Source: BS750m-G69 sp964441235
GTDB taxonomy: Bacteria > Fidelibacterota > UBA2242
Assembly (NCBI GenBank): GCA_964441235.1
Contig: CAYTUQ010000003.1
Coordinates: 62,001 to 126,000, forward strand
Length of the DNA: 64,000 bases
Reading direction: 5' to 3'
Positions 28,973 through 36,896 of the stretch are shown here, piece after piece; within the stretch, counting starts at the first letter, position 1; each line of letters begins with the position of its first letter. The translations under genes and the position numbers were made by a program. The notes below the pieces were generated by a model. It worked only from the letters and a program-made list of their open reading frames with translations. It searched no databases and was not told the DNA's origin.

Positions 28973-30226
28973 TTATGGGGATAATTCTTCTATTGCTTTA
29001 TTAATACTTTCAATTCTTGATACAGCACCTATTTTCTCAAAATGTTTTGCTGCTAACTTAAAGTTTTTAATAGCCCCGGAAGTTTCGCCGGTTTCTTTAT
29101 AGAGGTATGCAATCTCAACCAGTATCTCAGCCAAATTAAGTTTATTGTTAAGTTCTTCATTGATGCGCTTACTATTTTCAAAATAGGAGAGTGCAAGGTC
29201 GAATCGGTTACTTTCGCGGTTTATTATCCCGAAAATTTTGTAAGCTTCAGCCATACTGAGGCGATCACCGATTTCAGAGAAGATTGAAAAAGCTGTAGTT
29301 GCAAGTGCCGTACTTGTGGAGTATTCTCCCCTGTAACAAGCAATTTCTGACTTAAATAAATATGTAAATCCTTTAGTATACAGTTCGTTTGTCTTTTTTG
29401 ATATATCTAATGATTTATCAAGATATTCCAATGCTTTGGTAAATTGCTTTTGAGACTTGTAAGCCAGTGCGATATTGTTGTATATGGGAGCAGCAATGGT
29501 ATCATAGATGTCCTCTTTTTCGATTGCTTTCAATGCATTTTCATGACAGTATATTGCCTTATCCATAGCGCTTCGCATATGATAAAGATTTCCAATATTC
29601 ATATTGGTTTTGGCAATATATTCAGAATAATTTTCATCTTCAGCCATTTCTCTGGCTTCTTTAAAAAGTGCTTCTCCTTCGGATAAATTACCCTGTTCCA
29701 CCATCAAAGCTCCAAGATCGTTTTTAATAATGGCTATACCCTTATTGTCACTAAGGATAATAAAGAAATTCAGGCTTTTGTTAAAATATTTATTTGCCGT
29801 TTTAAAATCACTTTTATAGAAATATATTTTCCCTATGTCATGATGAACTTTAGCAAGCAATTTCTTATCGGCATGGAGGCGGTGTTTAGTTGCAATCAAT
29901 TGAAGAAGATGCTCTCCTTTTTGAAACTCGCCGTATTTAATTGATATTTCTGCAATTTCGTATAATAATTCCAGATACTCCTGCACTGTAAGGTATTTGT
30001 AGGCATAGTGTATCGTTGTATCAAAATCTATATCTCTATAAATCCTATCTTTTTGATGCATCTCTAATTTCTCAGGGAATATATCTTCTCGCCAAATATT
30101 GTTTAAAAGCCGTTCTCTCTCGATACGGAGGGATTGCAGCTCTTTTGTAAAAGTTTTACCACAATGTTTTTCTGCTAGTGATAATACTTCTTCTATAAAC
30201 TTCTGAAAAGTTTTATTTATCAACAT
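28973..30226 (-). CDS. TPR-repeat protein
   Basis: Cytoplasmic all-helical protein with about seven tetratricopeptide repeats: AKVHHDIGKIYFYKSDFKTANKYFNKSL, AIIKNDLGALMVEQGNLSEGEALFKEA, AKTNMNIGNLYHMRSAMDKAIYCHENAL, and further copies to residue ~410. The first ~90 residues are charged and helical without an obvious domain. No enzymatic or DNA-binding domain is present. It lies between the histidine kinase and a small lipoprotein on the same strand. A protein-interaction role in signalling is an inference from neighbours. Confidence 0.85.
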   Translation of the reverse strand: MLINKTFQKFIEEVLSLAEKHCGKTFTKELQSLRIERERLLNNIWREDIFPEKLEMHQKDRIYRDIDFDTTIHYAYKYLTVQEYLELLYEIAEISIKYGEFQKGEHLLQLIATKHRLHADKKLLAKVHHDIGKIYFYKSDFKTANKYFNKSLNFFIILSDNKGIAIIKNDLGALMVEQGNLSEGEALFKEAREMAEDENYSEYIAKTNMNIGNLYHMRSAMDKAIYCHENALKAIEKEDIYDTIAAPIYNNIALAYKSQKQFTKALEYLDKSLDISKKTNELYTKGFTYLFKSEIACYRGEYSTSTALATTAFSIFSEIGDRLSMAEAYKIFGIINRESNRFDLALSYFENSKRINEELNNKLNLAEILVEIAYLYKETGETSGAIKNFKLAAKHFEKIGAVSRIESINKAIEELSP

Positions 30227-30302
30227 GATACTTTCTCTAAGTTATTTCCATTAATAAATAGTTTTATCACTATTTTCACTATGAAAATATTACAATAAAT
30301 TT

Positions 30303-30899
30303 TTATAAACCCCATTGATATCTTGTAAAATGATCAATGTAAACCGATATGGCTCCGTTTTCAAGATCAATTTCGGGATTGGGAACTAAAACCCAGAGAC
30401 CTGTGTCATCATCGAGCCAGTAGATATTGAGTTCAGTCAGGTCAGCATTTGCATTAATATTCAGGTATTCAAATGATACTGTAATTTTAACATTTTTCGA
30501 GAAAGTCTGGTTAGGTAAGAAATCTACCCCTGCATTTGCTTCTTCTGAAGTCGCTACTCGCACAATAATCGTACGATTTTTCTCACGGAAAGCATATGGA
30601 GGAACTGTAACTTTACAACCAAAAGTTGCATCGCCGCCAACTGTGCCGCCTTCTTTCTTATAAATCATTTTTTCTTGATAGCCGACTTTAGCTAACGTTC
30701 TTGGTCCATCTAAAATTGCCTTAATCTTATTGGCAACTTCTGGTTTCCACTGAATCCAATTAATTTGATCACCGGGAATACCCTGGTTGATTGATTGATT
30801 GACGGGGCTTGTTGGGGAATCATTACTACAGCCGATAAAGGCTATAATTCCCAGAGTAATTATAAGAAGCCCGACTAACGTAATTCTTTTTGCTTTCAT
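30303..30899 (-). CDS. Lipoprotein with ZU5-like domain
   Basis: MKAKRITLVGLLIITLGIIAFIGCSN is a lipoprotein signal with lipobox FIGC. The C-terminal ~115 residues (GGTVGGDATFGCKVTVPPYAF through VYIDHFTRYQW) have the pattern of a ZU5-type beta domain, in which a hydrophobic V-P-P-x-A-F segment and a terminal H-F-[ST]-x-Y/W recur. Start at 30899 is supported by GGGGAG upstream. A sigma-54-like sequence lies about 55 bp upstream. The role is unknown. Confidence 0.7.
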   Translation of the reverse strand: MKAKRITLVGLLIITLGIIAFIGCSNDSPTSPVNQSINQGIPGDQINWIQWKPEVANKIKAILDGPRTLAKVGYQEKMIYKKEGGTVGGDATFGCKVTVPPYAFREKNRTIIVRVATSEEANAGVDFLPNQTFSKNVKITVSFEYLNINANADLTELNIYWLDDDTGLWVLVPNPEIDLENGAISVYIDHFTRYQWGL

Positions 30900-31248
30900 G
30901 TTTTCACTCCCCTTCTTTATTATCTTAAGAATTCTCAACATTTGGCTAGATACTACAAATTATATTCCAAAGTTGCAAATTTATTTCTAGTGATATTTAA
31001 TATTTTGTTTTTGATGCCAATTAATTATTATCTAATTATCTAATATTACAGCATCTTAAAGATTGAAGTAATTTTTCCAAATAGTGTCATTATTCTTAAA
31101 TAAATACCAAGTTGAATTGAATTTAAATGAGCGAATATATTTTTTTAATTAGTTCACCTGAACCAAAGTGGTTGATATGAACCAATTTTTACACTGTATT
31201 CGGAATCATTTTTAATTCTGATCACCTAAAGATTTTTCAAGCAATACA
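30900..31248. other. AT-rich intergenic region upstream of the ZU5-like lipoprotein
   Basis: 349 bp with no coding potential. It contains a possible sigma-54 promoter on the minus strand near 30954-30970 and a short palindromic GGTTGATATGAACC around 31170. Nothing else was recognised. Confidence 0.4.
30954..30970 (-). promoter_or_regulatory. Possible sigma-54 -24/-12 promoter
   Basis: Read on the minus strand, TTGGAATATAATTTGTA has GG and GT separated by 10 bases. This is close to the consensus TTGGCACG-N4-TTGCW but with GT in place of GC at -12. It would start transcription about 40 bp before the lipoprotein ATG at 30899. A sigma-54 activator gene lies just upstream. Weak match. Confidence 0.22.
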
Positions 31249-32631
31249 TCAACTTTTATTGGTTGTAAACTTAATGTTAAATTTTCGCATTCTATATTTT
31301 AGCGTCTCTCGTGAAATTTTAAGTAATTTTGCGGCACGTGTCTGGTTACCATCTGTACAGTCCAGGGCTTTCTCTATTAGTGATTTTTCAATTTCTATTA
31401 ATGATACTCCGCCCGGAGGTATATCAAATTCAGTTTTATTGTTATATGTTTTTCTATTAATAGAGCTCACATAAGGGGAAATACTTTTTAATGATAAATA
31501 ATTGGTTTCTTCAAAAAGTACAGCACGTTCAATTATATTTTTAAGTTCCCTTATATTACCAGGCCATGAATGTTCTGAAAGCAAAATTTCAGCATCTGGG
31601 TTGAGCCCTTTTATACTTTTTTTAAACTCAGCATTATACTGTTTCAGGAAATGTTCTGCCAATAATAATACATCTCCTTTCCGTTCTCTGAGTGGAGGCA
31701 ATGTTATTGATGCTACATTTAGACGGTAATATAATTCCTTTTGAAAAGTATTTTCTAAAATTTTGTTTTCCAAATCACGTGAAGTGGCACTGATTATTCT
31801 TGTATCTACCTTAATTTCTTTCGTGCCTCCTACTCTGCGAAATGATTGGTCTTCAATAACTTTCAACAATTTTGATTGAAGTACTATGTCCATGTCACCA
31901 ATTTCATCTAAAAAAAATGTCCCTCGATGTGCTAGCTCCAATAGACCTTTTTTTCTGCGAATTGCTCCTGTAAAAGCACCTGCCTCGTATCCAAAGAGTT
32001 CTGCTTCAAGTAGGGGTTCTTGAAAAGCTGAGCAGTTTACCTCAATGAATGGTTTGCTTGCCCTGGCGCTGTTGTAGTGAATAGCCCTTGCAACTAACTC
32101 TTTACCGGTTCCTGTTTCTCCTTGTATTAATACTGTTGTTCTGGGGGAATTGGCAACTTGGTGAACAAACTTGAATATGTCTTTAATTTTGTCACTATTG
32201 CCTATTATTTCATTAAAACCTAAGTATTCATTTTTTTCTTTTTGTAAGTAAGCTATTTGTTCGTCTTTATGTTTGTCGTCTAATGCCTTCTGAACAATCA
32301 GTGTGATCTTGTCTAAATTGAAGGGTTTCTCAATGTAGTCCCAGGCTCCAAGCTTCATAGCTGTTACGGCTGAGGATACATCGGCATGGCTGGTGATTAT
32401 GATTACAGGTATGTGGCTATTATACTCTTTAATATGAGCAAGGCATTTAAGACCATCCATACCAGGAAGTTTAAAATCTAGAAGTATTAGGTCGGGTTCA
32501 TCTTTTGTTATGCAGCTCAATGCATCTTCAGCAGTCATTAAGGAAATTACTCCATGACCTTCTGACTCTAAAATTTCTTGAAGATTAGTCCTTATGCCAA
32601 TATCGTCATCTACTATTAAAATAGAAGCCAT
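31249..32631 (-). CDS. NtrC-family sigma-54 response regulator
   Basis: Receiver domain (residues 1-120) with acidic VDDD, phospho-acceptor Asp52 in LLDFKLPG and Lys in IEKPFN. The AAA+ domain has Walker A GETGTGKELVA, the sigma-54-contacting loop GAFTGAIRRKKG, Walker B GTFFLDEIGDM and the R-finger region ELYYRLNV. The Fis-type HTH at the C-terminus is GNQTRAAKLLKISRETLKYRMRKF. All motifs needed to activate sigma-54 RNA polymerase are intact. The partner kinase may be the one at 27355-28881, which has its own receiver, but that is not certain. Confidence 0.94.
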   Translation of the reverse strand: MASILIVDDDIGIRTNLQEILESEGHGVISLMTAEDALSCITKDEPDLILLDFKLPGMDGLKCLAHIKEYNSHIPVIIITSHADVSSAVTAMKLGAWDYIEKPFNLDKITLIVQKALDDKHKDEQIAYLQKEKNEYLGFNEIIGNSDKIKDIFKFVHQVANSPRTTVLIQGETGTGKELVARAIHYNSARASKPFIEVNCSAFQEPLLEAELFGYEAGAFTGAIRRKKGLLELAHRGTFFLDEIGDMDIVLQSKLLKVIEDQSFRRVGGTKEIKVDTRIISATSRDLENKILENTFQKELYYRLNVASITLPPLRERKGDVLLLAEHFLKQYNAEFKKSIKGLNPDAEILLSEHSWPGNIRELKNIIERAVLFEETNYLSLKSISPYVSSINRKTYNNKTEFDIPPGGVSLIEIEKSLIEKALDCTDGNQTRAAKLLKISRETLKYRMRKFNIKFTTNKS

Positions 32632-33187
32632 GTAAATCCATATAATTGTTATATCGCAAAGATCAATGATAGTTTATTAATCAAGTGGTTCAAAAGCAAC
32701 AGTTAGTATTTATTAATATAGCATTAATCAGGAAATTTTGCATGAATATATAGTACTGTTTAAATTTAAAATAACTTTTTTTATACGGCTCAGTAATTTT
32801 AATGGTATATTAATTTAAAACATATTAAAATTATGTAAGAGTTCACGGAAATTGGAAATTTGAAATTGGGAAAAGAAGTGAAAAGAGTCCTCCGGCTGGC
32901 GGATGTCAAGCATGGAAATTAGAAATTGTCTCAAAGAGACCCCTTTGGGGGAAATTGGGAAAAGAATGCGTTTATCAACAGCACAAAATGATGATAACAC
33001 TAATTTCAAATTTCCTCCAGGGGAGTTCCTTTGGAAAAACCATGGACACCGTGAGATAGTATTGAAAATTAGTACATTTGAGCTGGATTGTTTTTATTTC
33101 TTTCTATATTTTCCCACTAATATAGGGGAAAAATATCTAACGGGGTGGACGGTTACAAAATCACTTTGTTTTTTAAAGGGGTTAAGT
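32632..33187. repeat. Repeat-rich divergent intergenic region with mini-hairpins
   Basis: 556 bp between divergent genes. The first ~190 bp are AT-rich and may hold promoters in both directions. From about 32830 the sequence is made of dispersed-repeat text: TCCTCC-GGCT-GGCGGA near 32888-32903, CCCC-TTT-GGGG at 32940-32950, CTCC-AGG-GGAG at 33015-33025 and TTCC-TTT-GGAA at 33026-33036. An open frame from 32903 crosses this repeat into the oxidoreductase gene, but its 95 extra codons look like translated repeat. Confidence 0.6.
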
Positions 33188-34537
33188 ATGACTGATCAAG
33201 GGAATATTTTTGATGTAATTCTAATCGGTGCCGGTCCAGCCGGCCTTTTCGCTGCTGACAGTCTTTCGGAAGTCGATTTGTCAGTTTTGGTTATTGATCG
33301 AGGAGAAGAGCCATCAAATCGTGGAAATATGAATTTTGGTATAGGCGGTGCAGGTGCCTTTTCTGATGGTAAATTAAATTTAACACATAAAATCGGTGGA
33401 GATCCGAGTAGTTTTGGGAGGACATCGTCCGAAGTTGAAGATGCTATTCAGATTATTGATGATATTTTTACAGAGATGGGTGTGGAGGGAGGATATTCGG
33501 GAACTAATGGTAAAAGTCTTCAGAGTTTGTTGCGTAATGCTAATGCTGTCGGAGTTGAATTCATTTCCGGGAGACAGAGGCATGTTGGGACTGATAGACT
33601 TCGTGTAGTCGTAGATCGTTTTTATAAAAGATTACTGAAGAAAGGAGTGGCTTTTAAGAAAAACACACATGTGGAGTCTATATATAAAGAAGGTGATATA
33701 TACAAGTTGATTGCTGGGAAGGAATTTTTTAAGGCAAAGGCTGTAATAGCTGCTCCCGGGCGTGCCGGAGCATATTGGCTTAGAGAACAGGCTAAGCATT
33801 TAGGGATTAAAACAGGTTATGGACCAATAGATGTTGGTATTCGTGTTGAATTTCCTGCTATAATTTACAGTGAAATTGCAAAAGTAATGTACGACGCTAA
33901 GTTCAGACTTTATAGCAAATCCTATGATGACCTTGTGAGAACTTTCTGTACAAACCCCAATGGGTATATAGTTAGTGAAAAGTATGACGATTTTGTATTG
34001 GTAAATGGTCATGCAAAATGGAACTCAAAAACCGACAATACGAATTTTGCACTACTATCACGAGTTGTATTGACAAATCCTGTTGAAGACACGACAAAAT
34101 ATGGTAGAGATATTGCGCGTTTGGCAACGACTATTGGCGGAGGTAAGCCGATAATTCAGAGACTGACTGATTTTATTGAAGGGAGACGATCAACATGGGC
34201 CCGCATTGCCAGGTCTTCAATTATTCCGACATTAAAAGATACAACTCCAGGCGATATAGCAATGGCTTTTCCCCAGAGAATTGCTACAAATCTGGTTGAT
34301 GGACTAAATGTTCTAAACGAAATAATATCTGGGTTGCTTTCGAGTAATACAATTTTATATGCTCCTGAGATAAAGTTTTATGATACAAAATATACCGTAA
34401 CACCAAATCTTGAAACAACTACAAAGAACTTCTTTGTTGCTGGAGATGCAAGTGGACATAGTAGAGGGATTGTTTATTCAGCAGTGACGGGAATGTTTGC
34501 TGCTGAGGGTGTATTAAAGAGTTTAGGGAAAAACTAA
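33188..34537 (+). CDS. FAD-dependent oxidoreductase (COG2509-like)
   Basis: NAD(P)/FAD-dependent dehydrogenase of the uncharacterised COG2509 type. The dinucleotide-binding motif VILIGAGPAGLFAADSL is at the N-terminus, followed by VLVIDRGEEPSNRGNMNFGIGGAGAFSDGKLN, typical of this group. The C-terminal FAD-contacting motif is NFFVAGDASGHSRGIVYSAVTGMFAAEGV. I start at ATG 33188 with AAAGGGG seven bases upstream. Substrate unknown; members are sometimes linked to quinone or geranylgeranyl reduction, but nothing here settles it. Confidence 0.88.
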   Translation: MTDQGNIFDVILIGAGPAGLFAADSLSEVDLSVLVIDRGEEPSNRGNMNFGIGGAGAFSDGKLNLTHKIGGDPSSFGRTSSEVEDAIQIIDDIFTEMGVEGGYSGTNGKSLQSLLRNANAVGVEFISGRQRHVGTDRLRVVVDRFYKRLLKKGVAFKKNTHVESIYKEGDIYKLIAGKEFFKAKAVIAAPGRAGAYWLREQAKHLGIKTGYGPIDVGIRVEFPAIIYSEIAKVMYDAKFRLYSKSYDDLVRTFCTNPNGYIVSEKYDDFVLVNGHAKWNSKTDNTNFALLSRVVLTNPVEDTTKYGRDIARLATTIGGGKPIIQRLTDFIEGRRSTWARIARSSIIPTLKDTTPGDIAMAFPQRIATNLVDGLNVLNEIISGLLSSNTILYAPEIKFYDTKYTVTPNLETTTKNFFVAGDASGHSRGIVYSAVTGMFAAEGVLKSLGKN

Positions 34538-34564
34538 AATATTAGTTTCAGAAACGGAGTAAAA

Positions 34565-35707
34565 ATGGGAGATTTTTTAGTTGAAAAGAAATCAAAAAGG
34601 TTAATTTCACTTGATGCTTTCAGGGGTATTACTATTGCAAGTATGATTCTGGTTAATAATGCAGGGAATTGGAGTGCAATATACCCGCCGTTAGAACATG
34701 CAAAATGGCATGGATGGACTCTAACGGATTTGATATTTCCGTTTTTCCTTTTCATTGTTGGTGTAGCTATTGTTTTTGCTTTTTCAAAGCGAATTGAGAC
34801 AGGGCAGTCAAAAAAGAAGCTATACTTAAAGATTTTAAAAAGAACTCTAATTCTATTTGGTCTTGGTCTATTATTGAATGCCTTCCCATTTTTTCATCTT
34901 TCAACCTGGAGGATTCCAGGGGTGTTGCAGCGTATAGCAATTACTTATGCAATTGCTTCAATAATAGTGCTTAATACAAATATCAAATGGCAAGCCTACA
35001 TTGCAGCTGGTTTCTTAATTATCTATTGGATAATTATGAAATTGGTTCCGGTTCCAGGCTACGGTGCTGGTGTCTTAGATCCCCAGGGTAATTTATGTGG
35101 ATTTATTGATGGTATATTGCTAAAGGGACATACCTGGATGTATGCCCCGGCGAAGGGATTTGATCCTGAAGGTTTATTGAGTACTATACCTGCAATTTCC
35201 TCTGTATTATTTGGAGTACTAACCGGACATTGGCTAAAAGCAAAGAAGAGTAACTTAGAGAAAGTTGTAATGCTTTTTGTTGTAGGGATTGCTGCTATCA
35301 TTCTGGGAGAAATAATAAGCATTTGGTTTCCTATTAATAAAAATTTGTGGTCGAGCTCATACACAGTTTTTACTGCTGGAATGGCATTATTGTTTCTAGG
35401 GATGTGTTATTGGCTAATTGATATAAAAGGATATAAAAAGTGGACGACACCATTTCTTGTTTTTGGTTCAAATGCAATAACTGTTTATACTCTTTCCGAC
35501 CTTTTGGCAAGGGCAATGGTATATTGGTGGAAGATTCCACAACAAGATGGCAGCGCAATTTCCCTTAAGACTTTTTTATACAGAACACTATTTGAATCCT
35601 GGATGAGTCCAATCAATGCGTCCCTCTTTTATGCTTTAACATACGTTCTGATTTGGTTTGGGTTAATGACAATTCTATATAAAAAGAAAATATTTATAAA
35701 AATATAG
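34565..35707 (+). CDS. HGSNAT/NagX-like membrane acyltransferase (DUF5009/DUF1624 type)
   Basis: Integral membrane protein with about ten hydrophobic segments. The N-terminal RLISLDAFRGITIASMILVNNAGNWSAIYPPLEHAKWHGWTLTDLIFPFFLFIVG matches the heparan-alpha-glucosaminide N-acetyltransferase-like family, in which the conserved His (HAKWHGW) is thought to carry the acyl group. In bacteria such proteins acylate sugars at the membrane. It lies 27 bp after the oxidoreductase gene, with ACGGAGT as ribosome binding site, so the two may form an operon. Confidence 0.88.
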   Translation: MGDFLVEKKSKRLISLDAFRGITIASMILVNNAGNWSAIYPPLEHAKWHGWTLTDLIFPFFLFIVGVAIVFAFSKRIETGQSKKKLYLKILKRTLILFGLGLLLNAFPFFHLSTWRIPGVLQRIAITYAIASIIVLNTNIKWQAYIAAGFLIIYWIIMKLVPVPGYGAGVLDPQGNLCGFIDGILLKGHTWMYAPAKGFDPEGLLSTIPAISSVLFGVLTGHWLKAKKSNLEKVVMLFVVGIAAIILGEIISIWFPINKNLWSSSYTVFTAGMALLFLGMCYWLIDIKGYKKWTTPFLVFGSNAITVYTLSDLLARAMVYWWKIPQQDGSAISLKTFLYRTLFESWMSPINASLFYALTYVLIWFGLMTILYKKKIFIKI

Positions 35708-35731
35708 TGGTGCTTAAACGCAAAAATCTTT

Positions 35732-35985
35732 GTTTAGGGGGTGTGATGATATAACCTTTAGGGGGTGTGTCGAAGACATCCCTCTGGGAAGAAGAAATAA
35801 AATGGATTTTTGTATTATTCTAAGTTCATTAAAAACATTATGAATATAATTCAGTAAATGGTAATTAGTTTTTCTCACCCCCTGAACATATTTAAATTGT
35901 AAATTCACAAATAACAAAATGATAAATTACAACCGCAAGACGGGTCTCCGAGAATGAAAATTTTATTCTATCACACCCCCTAAAC
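35732..35985. repeat. 254-bp intergenic element with 16-bp inverted ends
   Basis: GTTTAGGGGGTGTGAT at 35732-35747 is matched by its exact inverted copy ATCACACCCCCTAAAC at 35970-35985, and a second direct copy of TTTAGGGGGTGTG lies at 35757. A TCCC-TCT-GGGA mini-hairpin at 35779-35789 is inside. There is no ORF. It ends 12 bp before the broken GAF gene. It may be a non-autonomous mobile element, but no transposase is present and target duplications are not clear. Confidence 0.5.
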
Positions 35986-35997
35986 TGAGAAATATTT

Positions 35998-36552
35998 ATG
36001 CCGTTTATTGAACTTGATAGAATAAAAGAGATTGCAAGCCAGTCAGATAGAGAGAGATGAAAAACTCAAATCAATATGTATGCTACTAAAAGACAGCATT
36101 ATGCATTATGATTGGGTTGGATTTTATATAGTTGACGATTTTAAAAAGGAACTCTATCTGGGACCCTATGCCGGCGATCCGACAGAGCATACACGAATTC
36201 CATTTGGCAAAGGAATATGTGGGCAGGCTGCTGAAAAAAGAAAGACTGTTGTTATACAGGATATTTCCAAACAGAAAAATTATCTTTCTTGTAGTCTTAA
36301 CCCTACTACGTAATTTAATGTTTTTAATATAACATATTGTATATTTAAATTGACTGCAACACAACATATAGTACTGAATTTTGCAAGTGACGTTGTAGGG
36401 TAAATGTAAAGTCAGAAATAGTTGTCCCTATATTCAAGAAGGGGAAATTTGTGGCAGAGTTGGATATAGATTCGCATTCAGATTCTCCATTTACTGAATG
36501 GGACGAAAAAGTTCTCAAAAAGATTTGCGTCATTGTACCAAGGTTGTTTTAG
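35998..36552 (+). pseudogene. GAF-domain protein (free-methionine-sulfoxide-reductase-like), frameshifted and split by an insertion
   Basis: The frame from ATG 35998 (MPFIELDRIKEIAS) hits TGA at 36058. The homologous protein continues one frame over from about 36035 (IERDEKLKSICMLLKD, YDWVGFYIVDD, HTRIPFGKGICGQAAEKRKTVV, NYLSCSL). After codon CTT near 36297 the gene is broken by a 100-bp insert. The missing C-terminus resumes at about 36405 as KSEIVVPIFKKGKFVAELDIDSHSDSPFTEWDEKVLKKIC and ends at TAG 36550. Joined, these give a normal GAF protein of the fRMsr type with Cys in GICGQA and LSC. The N-terminal frameshift could be an assembly error; the insert cannot be. Confidence 0.85.
36301..36400. 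mobile_element. 100-bp MITE-like insertion in the GAF gene
   Basis: The insert starts CCCTACTACGT and ends ACGTTGTAGGG, an 11-bp terminal inverted repeat with one mismatch. TAA flanks it on both sides (36298-36300 and 36401-36403), consistent with a 3-bp target duplication. The interior is AT-rich and non-coding. Its borders coincide with the point where the GAF protein sequence stops and later resumes. The resumed frame suggests one extra A at the right junction. Confidence 0.75.
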
Positions 36553-36574
36553 ATACTATTTCGCAACGTGTAGT

Positions 36575-36613
36575 AACGAACCAGATGGTTCGTTGTCGAA
36601 CAGGACTGTTCGA
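36575..36613. repeat. Two consecutive perfect hairpins with GA loops
   Basis: AACGAACCA-GA-TGGTTCGTT (36575-36594) and TCGAACAG-GA-CTGTTCGA (36596-36613) are perfect palindromes of 9 and 8 bp arms, each around the dinucleotide GA, one base apart. No T-run follows, so they are not simple terminators. They may belong to the dispersed mini-hairpin family. Confidence 0.6.
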
Positions 36614-36698
36614 CTCTACTGTCATATTCATTTAATACTAAACTCAATGACGGAATTAATTCAATTTCCGGTGCGAGCTTATTGGAGTTGGTTATTAC

Positions 36699-36722
36699 AA
36701 CCGCATTAATGCGGTTTTTTTT
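36699..36722 (+). terminator. Intrinsic terminator
   Basis: AACCGCATTAATGCGGTT forms a perfect stem and runs directly into eight T residues ending at 36722. It lies after the GAF pseudogene on the plus strand and would end its transcription before the S41 protease gene. Confidence 0.8.
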
Positions 36723-36896
36723 GAAAAAGATTTATCACCTTGCACTGTAAGTTACTCTCCACATATTAACAAGTTCTTCGATTTATCATAAATTTAACTA
36801 CTAATAGATGAGTGATTACAGAAACATATTGATTTTAGCTATAATGCTTACTAATATCAGTCGTGATTTTTAGGAGAAGAAAGAGAGGATAAGAAA

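Larger units (their letters stand above)
36553..36896. other. Intergenic region with two adjacent perfect hairpins and a terminator
   Basis: 344 bp between the GAF pseudogene and the protease gene. It holds two back-to-back hairpins (36575-36613), an intrinsic terminator (36699-36722) and an AT-rich stretch before the next ribosome binding site. No gene seen. Confidence 0.5.

Noticed and set aside
32903..33187. 95-codon N-terminal extension of the FAD oxidoreductase
   Set aside because: It translates the dispersed spacer repeat, and a good ribosome binding site precedes ATG 33188.
36058..36060. In-frame TGA in the GAF gene as another selenocysteine codon
   Set aside because: The protein resumes in a different frame, not the same one, and no GGU-loop hairpin follows at the right distance. 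It is a frameshift.
36575..36613. Tandem intrinsic terminators
   Set aside because: Stems are strong but no T-run follows; the real terminator is at 36699-36722.
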